This document shows positions 49,267 through 57,123 of a DNA stretch of 64,000 bases, one piece after another. This DNA is from Heliocidaris tuberculata (Eukaryota > Echinodermata > Echinoidea > Camarodonta > Echinometridae). Both the position numbers and the translations under genes were made by a program. The notes beneath the pieces were generated by a model. The model saw only the letters and a list, made by a program, of their open reading frames with translations. It was not told the DNA's origin and searched no databases. Each line of letters begins with the position of its first letter. Position 1 is the stretch's first letter. The stretch spans positions 62,459,108-62,523,107 of the forward strand of contig CM046832.1 of the NCBI GenBank assembly GCA_025618425.1, in the 5' to 3' direction.

Positions 49267-51883
49267 CTCTCTTTCTCTCGTCTTGTCATTACATAGATCG
49301 GCGGATATCAACTTCCATTTATAGTCTTGGGTTGCACGTCAATTGGCGTTACCATCCTGAATATTTTCATTTTACCACGCTTAAGTAAGTTGCTGGTATT
49401 TATAAATTAATAACAAAAAGGTATCGTATGATCATTTTAATACAACTACGACCTAATTAGTAACATCATTCGCTTTGTCTTTAGAAATCTCATCCCAATG
49501 CATATACTAAAATTTCTTTTTTATTGTAAAAAAAAGAAACAAAAAATAAAAAACAAGCACGGTTATTGAATACACTCCAAGGCTCCGTCTTATAAAAGCG
49601 ATTGATTACAAATAATTTGCAATTGATATCAATCGAATCTCTTTCATCATATTCATGTCTTTTATAAGATGGGGCCCAGGTTAAAATAACCATATTTTGA
49701 ATTCATCAGTCTGTTTTGTTGAATTCTGTGTAATTTTTTTTTAAATCGCCACTACTTACACATGCATAAAGCACGGTACAAGAGTGAGGGGGCCAAGGCG
49801 GACACGTGGAGTGTACGCCTTGCCCTCCTGGGGCGAATATGAATATTTGTGAGGGCCTTCCGGGTGTGGGCGTGTCTCCAAGACTACAGTTATACGCATT
49901 TCTAAGAAAAGTATTGCTATATTACTTTTATGATAATGATGATTATGATTATCATTACTTTTACTGCTATAATACTACTGCTACTACTACTACTATATTA
50001 CTATTATTATTTTTTTTTTAATCATTATTACTATTATTATTATCATTATTACTAATACTGTTATTATTATAATTATTTTTATCATAACTACTGTTATTAC
50101 TATCATTATTTATATTATTACTATTGTTATTATTATTATCACCATCATCTTCGTTATCATCATTATTGATCTATTCAATATACATGTATATTAAACACTA
50201 TTCCTGAATTCGCCCATTCTTAATGGCTGTTATATTTTCTTCCTCTCCATATTCACACAGCATTATCATATGACGAGGATAAAGGAACTGGATCTTTGAT
50301 AGAGGTACTGAAAATTCCAGCTATTTGGGTAGCGCTTATCTGCTGCATGTGGAGTAGTGGTAGCTTAGGCTTTGTAGATCCAACATTAGCCCTTCGGGTA
50401 ACGTCTGTAAGTATCATGTATAGGCTATTTTTTAGAGCTGTCGTAACTAATGGTTTAATGTTTGTTTGTTTGTTTGTTTGTGTTTTTGTTTTGGTTTATA
50501 AACGCCAACTAAGAAAAAAAGGGGGGAAGCGAGAGCGAAAAAAGCGGGGGGGGGGGGGGGGGGAGTGAATGAGAAAAATCCTAAAAAGTTGCTACGAGCC
50601 TTTATCTGTCTCTCCAAATTTGCTAATACGTCAAAGCTTTCGCACTTCGCGCGGGATGGGCGTCAAACTAATTTTCCGCTTTAAAAAAATGGTGCTACGA
50701 GCCGTTAACTTTCTCTCAAAATTCACTAAAACGTCAAAGCTCTCGCGCTTTAAGGGTGAAATTCTCCCCTCGCTTCGCCCACTCCTATTACATGTACAGT
50801 GCAGTATCGTGTCCAAATAACTGAAAAGCACTCAGGGCGTCGAACTAAATTTCCGCCTAAAACGTTCTACGAGCCATTATCTTTCTCTCAAATTTGCTAA
50901 AACGTCCGAGCTTTCGCGCTTCGCGCGGGAGGGGGCAAACTCTCCCTCACTGCCCCCCCCCCCTCCAGGAGCACTCTTAGCGTGCAATTTTCAGCATTTT
51001 TTAGCATTTTTCCACGCTTCGCGTGGTTACAACCGCCCCCTGAAATTAAATCCTAGCTACTCGGTTGAAGGGACGTATGACGTTAAGCCCTATAAATGCC
51101 TTAACCAGATAACAAATTTAGACATCAATCGACATGGTATGTACCAACTTTGTTGTTCATACAAAACCCTTTCTTGTTGCACTTGATTTGCCATCTAGAT
51201 GTCGTCCGGAGGACGAACCGAACATTTTGCCTAACTTACGTAAAGAAAGATATTCCAAATTTCTTTTAAGGCCTACATTAATGTTTTATAGAATTTTCGA
51301 ACACATATTTTTCTATATTTTGAAGCCTAGGAAAAGGACATGTAAATTTCATTGGATCCTTTTTTATCATCATTATGCTCTGGTGCAATTTAGTCTTTAA
51401 AACCATATCATAATTATGAAAATGAAAAATAATTTCTATTCCTAAGACTTCAGGATCTCCTGAATCATAGTTTGTATATAGACATGTTGCATGATTTGAG
51501 TGTTGTTACATTCCTTTCATTTTCCATTAGCCTCCACTGAGTGTTAATCCATCTTTGGTAGGAGTACTTTTTCTCTTCTTTGGTGGAATTTATGGGATCT
51601 TTTCACCAATATGTGGCTACATAGCTGATAAAAAGGTAGGATATCTTTGATTTACTTTTTAAATGTCATAAGCCATTCTTAAAAGTAAACCAAAGATTTT
51701 CTGTCAATGTCCTATTGTATTTTAATTGATATTCTTGTTACGTGATTATTACTATTATTATTAGTAGTAGTAGTAGTAGTATTAGCAGTAGAAGTAGTAG
51801 TTGTAGAAGTAGTAGTAGGAGGAGGAGGAGTACTTGTATTACTAGGGAATAATGATAATAATGATAATAATAATACTACGACA

Positions 51884-51914
<31 letters not shown>

Positions 51915-52018
51915 ATGATAATAATAACAATAATAATAAAAACAGTGATGATAATAATAATACCACTACAATTACAGTATTAATGATAATGAAAATAATA
52001 ATAATGATAACAATAATA

Positions 52019-52064
<46 letters not shown>

Positions 52065-54437
52065 TAATAATAATAAATAATAATAATAATAAATAATAAT
52101 AATGATAATAAGAGTAGAAAGTTATACATGATTTTTCATTATTACAATATTGTTATTATCAAAAGAAATCTGCTAGGATGAAATGGTTTGCTCATGTGTC
52201 TGACAGAACCAGAGAACTTAGAAACTACTTTTTCTAAAAGTCTGGATTGCGGAGAGAGTTGGGAAATATGTCGTGATAGAGAACGATAGCTTAAATGATT
52301 TTGTGTAAGAGGTATGAAGACTGAGGAGTAAGGTATGTGAGAATCACGTTAAACCATGTCATGGAAAAGTATTTAACATCAAAAGGGAAAAGAAACGCCA
52401 AAAAGTATTAACCTCACCAGGGGCGGCGCTACAGGGGGGGCAGAGGGGGCGACCGCCCCCCCCTATGATTTTTCAAGTAGTGAAAAAAGAAAAAAAGAAA
52501 AGAAAAAAGAAGAAAAGGAGGAAGAAAAGGGAAGAAAAGGGAAGAAAGAAGAAAGAGGAGTATTAAAAAGAGAGGTCTGAAACATATTACTCTATATTAC
52601 CCTTGTTATTTAATGGAGAAAAAATATGACGTCATCTTTAGGTCGTCTTGCCCCTCCTATCAAAATACCCTGGCGCCGCCCCTGAACCTCACACTTCCAG
52701 TTCTACACTGGCTTAGCCAAATCTTTTCTTTAAAATCATAACAAATGTATAAGGATTAAATACGTCTTAATTCACAGAAAACGACACGTATCTTGATGGT
52801 TTTTGGCGCCGGTCTTCTAGGGATTGCATATATGCTGCTTGGTCCCAGCCCCATTCTTCATATACCAGAGTAAGTGCACCCCTTCTATCAGTGAAACCCC
52901 ACTTTTGCTTTTAAGAGAATGCTACAAGCTACCATGGCTATACATAATCAAATAATTGAATAGAACTAGTCAAAATCAGTGCACTGATTTTATCCAATCT
53001 ATTCGGCGTAGTGAATAGAAAAATATTCAATTCCTGAAAGTGGCAAAATATAAATGCACAATCAATTTCAAATTTCTCTCGTTCGATGCATTATACCTAT
53101 GACATTAACTTCAGCTTAGATAGGCCTACATGTGTTATTTTAAAGAATGTAAAAGTGACATAAAGACCTTATATAATAATAATTATTATTATTATTGATA
53201 TCAGGAATTGTTTTAATATAATCCGGAGTAATATTTGAAATAGCATTTTTATTGATTTTTATTGTATTTATAATCAATTTGAAGTGCAATATTTGAAACA
53301 ATTCATGTTCATTTTTCTTTTAATGTTTGTTTCTTGACAATTTATTGACATGCACTGTACTTTTTTATGTAATCTTTTCAATATTATTATGTAAGATTTG
53401 TAAATTTTATATGTATCAGTCTCCGGGCTGTTTTTACAAGGTATTGCTTTTTATCAATAAACCGAAATGAAATATATGATTGTTACAAACTGATTCACAA
53501 ATAAACTTGGGTGGTAATCTTTGATTCCTACGATACAAGAGAGGTTACTTACATTTCGAATGATGATTTTGAGATGAAATAAACAATTGTATGCAGAATG
53601 TTGATTGACGATGGTCTCATAATCCCAACAACTGACAATAAGGTTACTCTTTTCAATTGTTTTACAGTCGGTTGTGGATTGTTATCGTATCACTTGCGAT
53701 GGTCGGTTTCAGCGCAGCCAATATTATTATGCCAACATTTTTGGATATGTTGATAAGTGCTGAGTAAGTGTACATCAAGTGGACAATATTTACTTTTTTA
53801 ATGAGAGTTCTAAGAAGTAAGTTTCAAGTACACCATGTACACGGTATTGGATTTGACGTTGAATACTAAGGAGACTTCCTAACAGAATTAGATCTGTGGA
53901 TGAGTGCTAAGTAAGCAGACTTTAAGTAAACAGTATTGGATCTGTTGATGAGTTCCGAATTCAATGAACATCAAGTATAAACAGTATTGGATTTGTTAAG
54001 GATTTCTAAGGAAGTAAGTTTCAAGTATACAGTATTGGATATGTTGTTGAATGCTAAGAAGACTTCAAATAAACAGAATATTAGATTCTGTTATTGAGTG
54101 CTCAGTAAGCTGATTTTTTATGTAAACAATATTTTATTTGTTGATAATTTCTGAGTTTAGTGTAGTTAAAGTAATGTTGTTTAGTGCTAAATAAGTTGAT
54201 TCAAAGTAAATATAGCATTACCAGTCCATTTTAACACTTTTTTAATTTGAATTTCGCACTTTTTTCATTCAATTTCGACCCGAAACTTCGTGATCCAGCA
54301 CGTCTTATAGTCATTTCGTCTTTGGTCATTCATTTTCGAACTTCGTCCAATCATTTTCATCATATTTCTTCCAATTTCGTCAAAGTCAAAGCAACTCCAG
54401 CGTTCTCAGGACGAAATTGAAGTGAACAATAGTGAAA

Positions 54438-54472
<35 letters not shown>

Positions 54473-57123
54473 GGACGGGAAAACCTAGTATCATCTGTCG
54501 ATGAGCGTTATGGAATCATGCCCTTCCCCTCGGTTCTCGATACAGGGGAAAACACTCCGTTCCTCGGACAGAACGATAACTGATTGAGAACCACACGCTA
54601 TGCACGTCAATACGCTACACTTCTCGCAAAGAGTAGGGTGAAAACCCGATGTTCAGTGTGCCTGCATACACATCAGGTATTCTGTCTTCGTATAGATCGT
54701 CATGATAGGCTGCATAGCCCTTTGACGATTACCGGAAGAAGAAGAAGAAGAAGAAGAAGTAAGATGACTTTAAGACAAGTATTGGATCTGTTGATGACTT
54801 AGCCGAACATTGATAAATATGCTTTCAAACAGGGACATACCTGCCCCATTTAATGCTGGATATACCACTGAATATCAAAATTTTTTTATGTTAGTTTCTG
54901 TTTCTTTCTTTCTAGTTGGTATGGACTCCCTGACAGCCTGAGAACACAAGCTGTTGTATCTGGACTGTGGAATGGGGCCTTTTCATTAGGGTACCTTAAC
55001 GCAATTATCATTTTTAGTAATAGATTGTTTCAAGGCAATATTTTATTTCCATCTGTTGGGAAAAGAGGGTGTGGATCATTTTTTTTTTTTTTTTTTTTTA
55101 GATGGTCTTCAAAGCAAAGTCAAGCAAATCAATTATTCTCTATTATGTGAAAATAATATATTTACCTACTTTTTGTTTTCCAAAATGATTGGAGAAAAAC
55201 ACTATGTAACCTGCTTCATTTACCCATCATTTCATAGTGTGGAGAAGTATTTCACTCTGTTTTTTTTTTTTTTAATTCCATAATGCAAAGCCCTCTTTGA
55301 AGAAAGAAGAAGGTTTCAGCAACTTCTTCATCAAATGAGTAAAATCTCTTCCTTTCATTTGATTAATCAATCAATGCTGAGTAGATGGAAATCAAATAAT
55401 TTTCTGCGTTCGCTGCTATTTTGGAGAAACGATTTAACCAGAATATATTTAAGTATACTTTTAAGCAATCATTTTAAAACTTTTTTTCTCGATTTAATGT
55501 ATAATGACATTCTAAAGTACATTTGTATTTTATTCGTGAACTCCACATAACAAATTTACTCTAAACGCAATTAAGGAGAAAAAGAAAATGACAATACGCA
55601 ACATTTAAACAACTGAACAACATTTTTTTTTTATTGGTCTAATAAATTGATTGTGTTTTTAAATAACAGTGGAAGTATGTATTTTACGTAAATATATATA
55701 GGCCTCCTGCCTGCATGCCTCTAGAATTCATGTGAAATTTATATAGTTATTGGGAAAACATGTTGAAATCACTCGTTTAACAGCACATTTCTTACATTCC
55801 CATAGTGATGACATTTTACTTGAAATTTATGCATTGACAAATAGCAATCCTCCAGACAAGGATTTTATATTGTTTTTTAAATAAAAAATGGAAGAAGTTG
55901 TATTCTGGTGTGCATTAACAAGTCTTATCGCTTATCAATAATTGGTAACAGCTCCTTTTAGTCAAGTAATTCTCTCTTTGAATTATGTCAAAACTGTATT
56001 TATCCAGGACTTTTATTGGACCAGTAGGAGGAGGCGCCCTTGTTGGGCAGCTTGGATTTAATTGGTCGTCAACGTATCTTGCTTTTGGATCTTTTGTAAT
56101 CCCGATCATGATTTGTTTGTTTGGTGTGTGGGAGTTCCAGTGTGGAAGAGGGTAAGATTGTAATAATAATAATGATAATAATAAACCGTTCTTGCATGTA
56201 TAGCGCATATTATGGTATAACGTCCCTATGCGCTTCCAAAGGGTTTGGATATTATTACCCTGGCTTTAGCTCCGGCAGCCGTAATCAGCGCACAGTGCAT
56301 TTCAAGGATAAATTCTGCCAGGTATCCATTTAACACCTGGGTGCAGAGTGGCAAGCGTGGATTAATGTCTTGCCAAAAGACGCTAGTGCCGGGCTGAGAT
56401 TCGAAACCTCAACCGGAGTGAGAGTCAAGTGAATGAACCACTATACCACGACACCTCCACTAATTGTGGATTGTAGCAATGACCTTGTTTGGGGCGCAAC
56501 CTATTATAGTGATCAGACTGACGGCCCACTATATTGAAAAGAAAAATCGGTCTTGTGAATATTGTTTGAGCTTATAAACATTGCCCTCTTCTCATTGTAT
56601 TTGAGTGGGTATAGAGATTTACTGCAACGCATAGGCGAATCCAGGATTCTTTTAAAGGCGGGGGGGGGGGGGGGTAGACTTTAAAGAGTTTATTGAGGTG
56701 CATTACTCTTTAAAAAAATCTCCAACAGGCTCAGAGAGAAAAAAGAACAGGTTTATTAGATTTTTCAAGCAAACTTTGGGTTCTGAAGTTTTATAGGGGC
56801 AGAAGAACACAATTGGGGGCCACATTTTTTTCTTTTTAAACAATATTTTGTTTTAAAGGCAGACACTGGCCGTTTGTCCCCTCCTCCCATTAATCGGCCA
56901 CTGCTACCATGCTTGGGCTTTACAGTTTGGAATTTGGTTGCAAGCCGTCAGATCATATCATCTACTGGAATAGAAGTAGTCTTGGGACTTGGTCAATGTA
57001 GCTGTTTATAAAGAACCTGCTATAATCCAGCATAATTCACAAATATATATATACGTGCTTGATTTTTTTTTTTTTTTTTTTTACAGCCGGAGAAAACCTA
57101 GTCATATGAGGGAACAGTCCTGA
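30846..57123 (+). CDS. SLC18B1: Gene B: complete SLC18B1-like MFS transporter, 13 coding exons
   Basis: Joining the thirteen exons listed below gives one open frame of 491 codons plus TGA; every intron is GT-AG. The product has a ~70-residue polar N-terminus and then twelve hydrophobic segments (about 71-97, 107-134, 135-161, 165-195, 209-232, 236-258, 275-300, 315-338, 347-366, 372-396, 413-440, 446-465), and ends in a short basic tail. A GYIADKK-KTR loop after helix 8 is an MFS motif A. GLAVGPALGS in helix 5 is the antiporter-type motif C. The length is close to mammalian SLC18B1 (about 456). Mammalian SLC18B1 is a proton-coupled vesicular polyamine transporter; that substrate is not shown by this sequence. 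Gene A is an inverted paralogue. The CT-rich tract at 30756-30787 lies just upstream of the start. Another VMAT/DHA1-type MFS subfamily is possible. Confidence 0.87.
32125..32689. mobile_element. TTAA-type inverted-repeat element, TACGC word
   Basis: Left GGGGCTTTCACACCGGGCCT and right (complement) GCCCCTTTCACACCGGGCCT, then GCGTAGAGTTGC on both sides. TTAA follows at 32690-32693 (TAAA at the left). The body carries more than twenty copies of TACGC or GCGTA. Confidence 0.8.
32694..33794. mobile_element. TTAA-type inverted-repeat element, GATCGG/CGATCT word
   Basis: Left GCCCCCGTTCCACTATGCCG and right CGGCATAGTGGAACGGGG. Flanks are TTAA (shared with the previous element) and TTTA. The interior is saturated with CGATCT, AGATCGG and CTACGCTG words. 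A 140-codon open frame at 33184 shows no protein family features. Confidence 0.8.
35338..35560. repeat. Cluster of homopolymer tracts
   Basis: C-tract, long T-tract, G-tract, C-tract and A-tract follow within ~220 bases around GCACTGGGTGCACGTGCACC. Probably the remains of a hAT-type element with G-rich ends. Confidence 0.5.
35814..36290. mobile_element. GGGGTCACTC inverted-repeat element, complete copy
   Basis: Left GGGGGTCACTCGCGGACTGA, then AGTGGTACCCATGC; right GCATGGGTACCACTTCACTC, then TGAGTGACCCCC. Inside are repeated CCCTTAAAAGGCATAAA and CGTCGAATGTAAGACT words. It ends in a ~39-base C-tract. Confidence 0.78.
36463..37058. mobile_element. TTAA-flanked foldback MITE (AGGCCAAGTCCACAC)
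   Basis: AGGCCAAGTCCACACCAATA at the left and TATTAGTGTGGACTTGGCCT at the right, with exact TTAA on both sides (36459-36462, 37059-37062). The inverted arms extend at least 130 bases (CAAGCATAATGCTGAAAAT is shared in inverse). It is inserted beside a LINE remnant. Confidence 0.88.
37063..37740 (-). pseudogene. LINE C-terminal remnant
   Basis: The minus strand encodes LVRSCLDYCCTACDPY near 37540-37500, and further on RTDYYYMNSFYPKTTNDWNK, then LPKSIVNMKTLGLFQ. These are end-of-ORF2 blocks of RTE/CR1-type LINEs. Several frameshifts; the foldback MITE is inserted at its 3' side. Confidence 0.75.
37915..38530. repeat. Tandem repeat, ~155-bp then ~105-bp units
   Basis: Three units of ~155 bp with TCGAAATCGGTCAATAAATG, then AGGAAG and a TAAATTAGCATA end, followed by two shortened ~105-bp units. 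Confidence 0.88.
38605..38703. repeat. GGACGGAC tract and GGCCGGATGAGCT hairpin
   Basis: ACGGACGG repeats are followed by AGCTCATCTGGCCC, ATTC and GGGCCGGATGAGCT (38671-38702), a short inverted repeat. A sense copy of GCTCATCCGGC at ~37751 may mark the other end of this element (about 950 bp). Confidence 0.6.
39711..40740. repeat. ~190-bp tandem repeat (AAAAGCATGCATATTCCC)
   Basis: Units begin near 39711, 39897, 40091, 40288, 40474 and 40663 (spacing 186-197). Each carries AAAAGCATGCATATTCCC near its start and TTAACCTATGG near its end; two have GCAGGCGAGAC. The last unit is degenerate. Confidence 0.9.
40862..41276. mobile_element. TTAA-type palindromic MITE copy 1 (GGCCACCGCACACC)
   Basis: Left GGCCACCGCACACCTTACGA, then TCGG; right GATCGTAAGGTGTGCGGTGG, then CC. 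TTAA precedes at 40858-40861. It matches 59990-60407 in reverse complement along its whole ~415 bp. Confidence 0.87.
41592..41935. repeat. Tandem units with TTGACCTTTTGACCTTTGAC
   Basis: Three partial units beginning GATTCTACCTCAAATCCA and carrying GACCTTGGTCAGATTCGA. A further unit lies at 33840-33936, on the other side of the TTAA element pair. Confidence 0.75.
42308..42403 (+). CDS. Gene B exon 2 (helix 2)
   Basis: 32 codons between ATTATAG and TAT|GTGAGTA. It encodes AAQKGVNPTETGLVFGVFAL and then TSFIANPIWGKY. It lies 11.2 kb downstream of exon 1. Confidence 0.9.
42665..42738 (+). CDS. Gene B exon 3 (helix 3)
   Basis: 74 bp between CAATAG and GG|GTGAGT. It encodes LPVIGGKFMFLSGSFVAAGC and NILF. 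The intron before it is only 261 bp. Confidence 0.9.
42855..43692 (+). pseudogene. L1/Tx1-like LINE 3' fragment
   Basis: The plus strand encodes NYCSFCKREEET, then (frameshift) CSHVLYKCVHIQ and LKDLSWERIYLGVL: the knuckle and tail of an L1-like ORF2. An untranslated region and a poly-A run (43682-43692) follow. It is in intron 3 of gene B, sense orientation, with stops and frameshifts. Confidence 0.75.
43870..44180. repeat. GTCA-rich word region
   Basis: Repeated TGACG/CGTCA and GTGCAAAGTGC words, including CGTCAGCGAAATTAATGACG. Similar motifs occur at 45239-45340 and 48260-48312. Probably a word-rich inverted-repeat element; ends unclear. Confidence 0.4.
44219..44362. mobile_element. MITE with GCGTTTCATGAAAGGA ends
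   Basis: GGAGCGTTTCATGAAAGGAA at the left mirrors TCCTTTCATGAAACGCCCCC at the right. TTGTCGGAT/ATCCGACAA words sit just inside. It is related to the next element at 44446. Confidence 0.75.
44446..44576. repeat. Second GGGGCGTTTCATCAA-type MITE, degraded
   Basis: GGGGGGCGTTTCATCAAGTC opens it. The middle shares AGCCAATCAGAT and AGGATTTCAGTAGCTTT with the reverse complement of 44219-44362. The right end (TTACGGAACAGGGCC) is worn. Confidence 0.6.
44927..45074 (+). CDS. Gene B exon 4 (helix 4)
   Basis: 148 bp from CGACAG to ATGAAT|GTAAGC. It encodes GFLNRIEGKTTFLIYCFVIR and then a small-residue helix ending NVFRDNVAQMN. Confidence 0.9.
45911..46790. mobile_element. Inverted-repeat element, AAACTTTAAGTT word, with nested SINE
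   Basis: AAGCTACGTTCATACGGG at the left, and ATCGTGTGAACGTAACT at the right in inverse. GAAACTTTAAGTTAGCGAAA and its complement recur about ten times. A tRNA-derived SINE (46337-46697) interrupts it. Confidence 0.65.
46337..46697 (-). mobile_element. tRNA-derived SINE, copy 1
   Basis: The minus strand begins GTAGAGGTGTCGTGGTCTAG (box A-like) and has GGTTCGCGGTTCGAGTCCCG (box B), then TTTGGCAAGGCATTAATCTA, then ACTCTCCACCAAGGTGTTAA. It ends in GGCGCCATATAAATGTAGG and ATT repeats. Same family as 56163-56468. Confidence 0.85.
46909..48146. mobile_element. hAT-type element with GGGGCACTTATCAGA word array
   Basis: CAGGGGCGGCGGAG at the left and CGCCGCCTCTA at the right, with an exact 8-bp duplication GACGTTGG (46901-46908, 48147-48154). 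The right half (47520-48110) has about twenty degenerate copies of AAAAGGGGCACTTATCAGAA. No transposase frame. It lies in gene B intron 4. Confidence 0.85.
48376..48520. repeat. (CTA)n and (CAC)n trinucleotide array
   Basis: Alternating blocks of ACT and ACC units. Reading frames here code only Tyr, His, Thr or Val runs. Confidence 0.95.
48634..48702 (+). CDS. Gene B exon 5 (helix 5, motif C)
   Basis: 23 codons from TTCAG to GGA|GTAAGT. It encodes GLLEVFIGVGLAVGPALGSL and FYG, the MFS antiporter motif. Confidence 0.9.
49297..49384 (+). CDS. Gene B exon 6 (helix 6)
   Basis: 88 bp from ACATAG to CTTAA|GTAAGT. It encodes IGGYQLPFIVLGCTSIGVTI and LNIFILPRL. A long CT repeat at 49236-49278 serves as its polypyrimidine tract. 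Confidence 0.9.
49580..49677. mobile_element. Small MITE with CTTATAAAAG ends
   Basis: GGCTCCGTCTTATAAAAGCG mirrors GTCTTTTATAAGATGGGGCC around a ~98-bp body with ATTGATATCAAT words. The terminus resembles the GGGCCCCGTTGCATAAA type at 24478. Confidence 0.65.
50261..50406 (+). CDS. Gene B exon 7 (central loop and helix 7)
   Basis: 146 bp from CACACAG to ACGTCT|GTAAGT. It encodes the acidic linker SYDEDKGTGS, then LIEVLKIPAIW and helix 7 ending VDPTLALRVTS. An alternative donor at CGG|GTAACG is possible, but gene A uses the later one. Confidence 0.88.
50520..51065 (-). mobile_element. Interspersed element with tandem TACGAGCC...TTTCGCGCTTCGC units
   Basis: Three units starting GCTACGAGCC at 50591 and 50694 and CTACGAGCC at 50868, each followed by AAATTTGCTAAAACGTC-like sequence. 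The 3' part is the reverse complement of 20790-21045. G- and C-tracts mark both sides. It is in intron 7 of gene B. Confidence 0.6.
51531..51635 (+). CDS. Gene B exon 8 (helix 8, motif A)
   Basis: 35 codons between CATTAG and AAAAAG|GTAGG. It encodes PPLSVNPSLVGVLFLFFGG and then a helix ending CGYIADKK. GYIADKK-KTR across the exon 8/9 junction is the conserved cytoplasmic motif A of MFS proteins. Confidence 0.9.
51755..52112. repeat. Mixed TAG/AAT trinucleotide tracts
   Basis: TAG, GGA, ACT and AAT blocks over ~350 bases in intron 8 of gene B. Confidence 0.9.
52418..52684. mobile_element. hAT-type MITE copy 2, complete
   Basis: CAGGGGCGGCGCTACAG at the left and CTGGCGCCGCCCCTG at the right, with an exact 8-bp duplication AACCTCAC (52410-52417, 52685-52692). 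The body is nearly identical to 24025-24260, so the family was active recently. Confidence 0.92.
52778..52869 (+). CDS. Gene B exon 9 (helix 9)
   Basis: 92 bp from TTCACAG to CCAGA|GTAAGT. It encodes KTRILMVFGAGLLGIAYMLL and then GPSPILHIP. Confidence 0.88.
53668..53763 (+). CDS. Gene B exon 10 (helix 10)
   Basis: 96 bp from TTTACAG to GCTGA|GTAAGT. It encodes RLWIVIVSLAMVGFSAANII and MPTFLDMLISA. Its last ~26 bases plus the donor are the apparent source of the tandem array in the next intron. Confidence 0.88.
   Translation, partial: SVVDCYRITCDGRFQRSQYYYANIFGYVDKC
53738..54215 (+). repeat. ~48-bp tandem array derived from the exon 10/intron 10 junction
   Basis: The last ~26 bases of exon 10 (TTTGGATATGTTGATAAGTG, CTGA) plus its donor recur as degenerate units ACAGTATTGGATNTGTTGAT, GAGTGCTAAGTAAGC. 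Units start near 53840, 53882, 53930, 53981, 54029, 54072, 54125 and 54170. A further copy lies at about 54775-54800. Confidence 0.85.
54443..54800. other. Poly-T tract and (AGA)n region in intron 10
   Basis: T-run at 54443-54469, sequence of unknown class, then AGAAGA repeats at 54735-54758. It may be a retroposed insert in minus orientation. No gene seen. Confidence 0.4.
54916..54990 (+). CDS. Gene B exon 11 (loop and helix 11)
   Basis: 75 bp from TTTCTAG to TTAGG|GTACCT. It encodes WYGLPDSLRTQAVVSGLWNG and AFSLG. The donor GTACCT is weak (no G at +5), but the reading frame and the SLG-TFIGP junction support it. Confidence 0.85.
56008..56151 (+). CDS. Gene B exon 12 (helices 11-12)
   Basis: 144 bp from TATCCAG to AGAGG|GTAAGA. 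It encodes TFIGPVGGGALVGQLGFNWS followed by helix 12 (STYLAFGSFVIP and beyond, ending VWEFQCGRG). A tRNA-type SINE begins about ten bases past the donor. Confidence 0.88.
56163..56468 (-). mobile_element. tRNA-derived SINE, copy 2, next to exon 12 donor
   Basis: The minus strand begins GTGGAGGTGTCGTGGTATAG, then TGG (box A), and has GGTTTCGAATCTCAGC (box B), then TTTTGGCAAGACATTAATCC, then TGCACCCAGGTGTTAAATGG. It ends in ATT repeats. GATTGTA at 56156-56162 and 56469-56475 may be the target duplication, which would place the insertion within the extended donor region. Confidence 0.85.
56632..56910. repeat. Degraded hAT-like element
   Basis: GCATAGGCGAATCCAGGATT followed by a G-tract, ending CGGCCACTGC. 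This resembles the CAG-GGCGGATCCAGGATT termini. No target duplication was found. Confidence 0.4.
57087..57123 (+). CDS. Gene B exon 13 (C-terminal tail and stop)
   Basis: 37 bp after a long T-tract and TTACAG. It encodes RRKPSHMREQS and TGA: a basic cytosolic tail with no further helix, as expected after helix 12. Confidence 0.85.
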
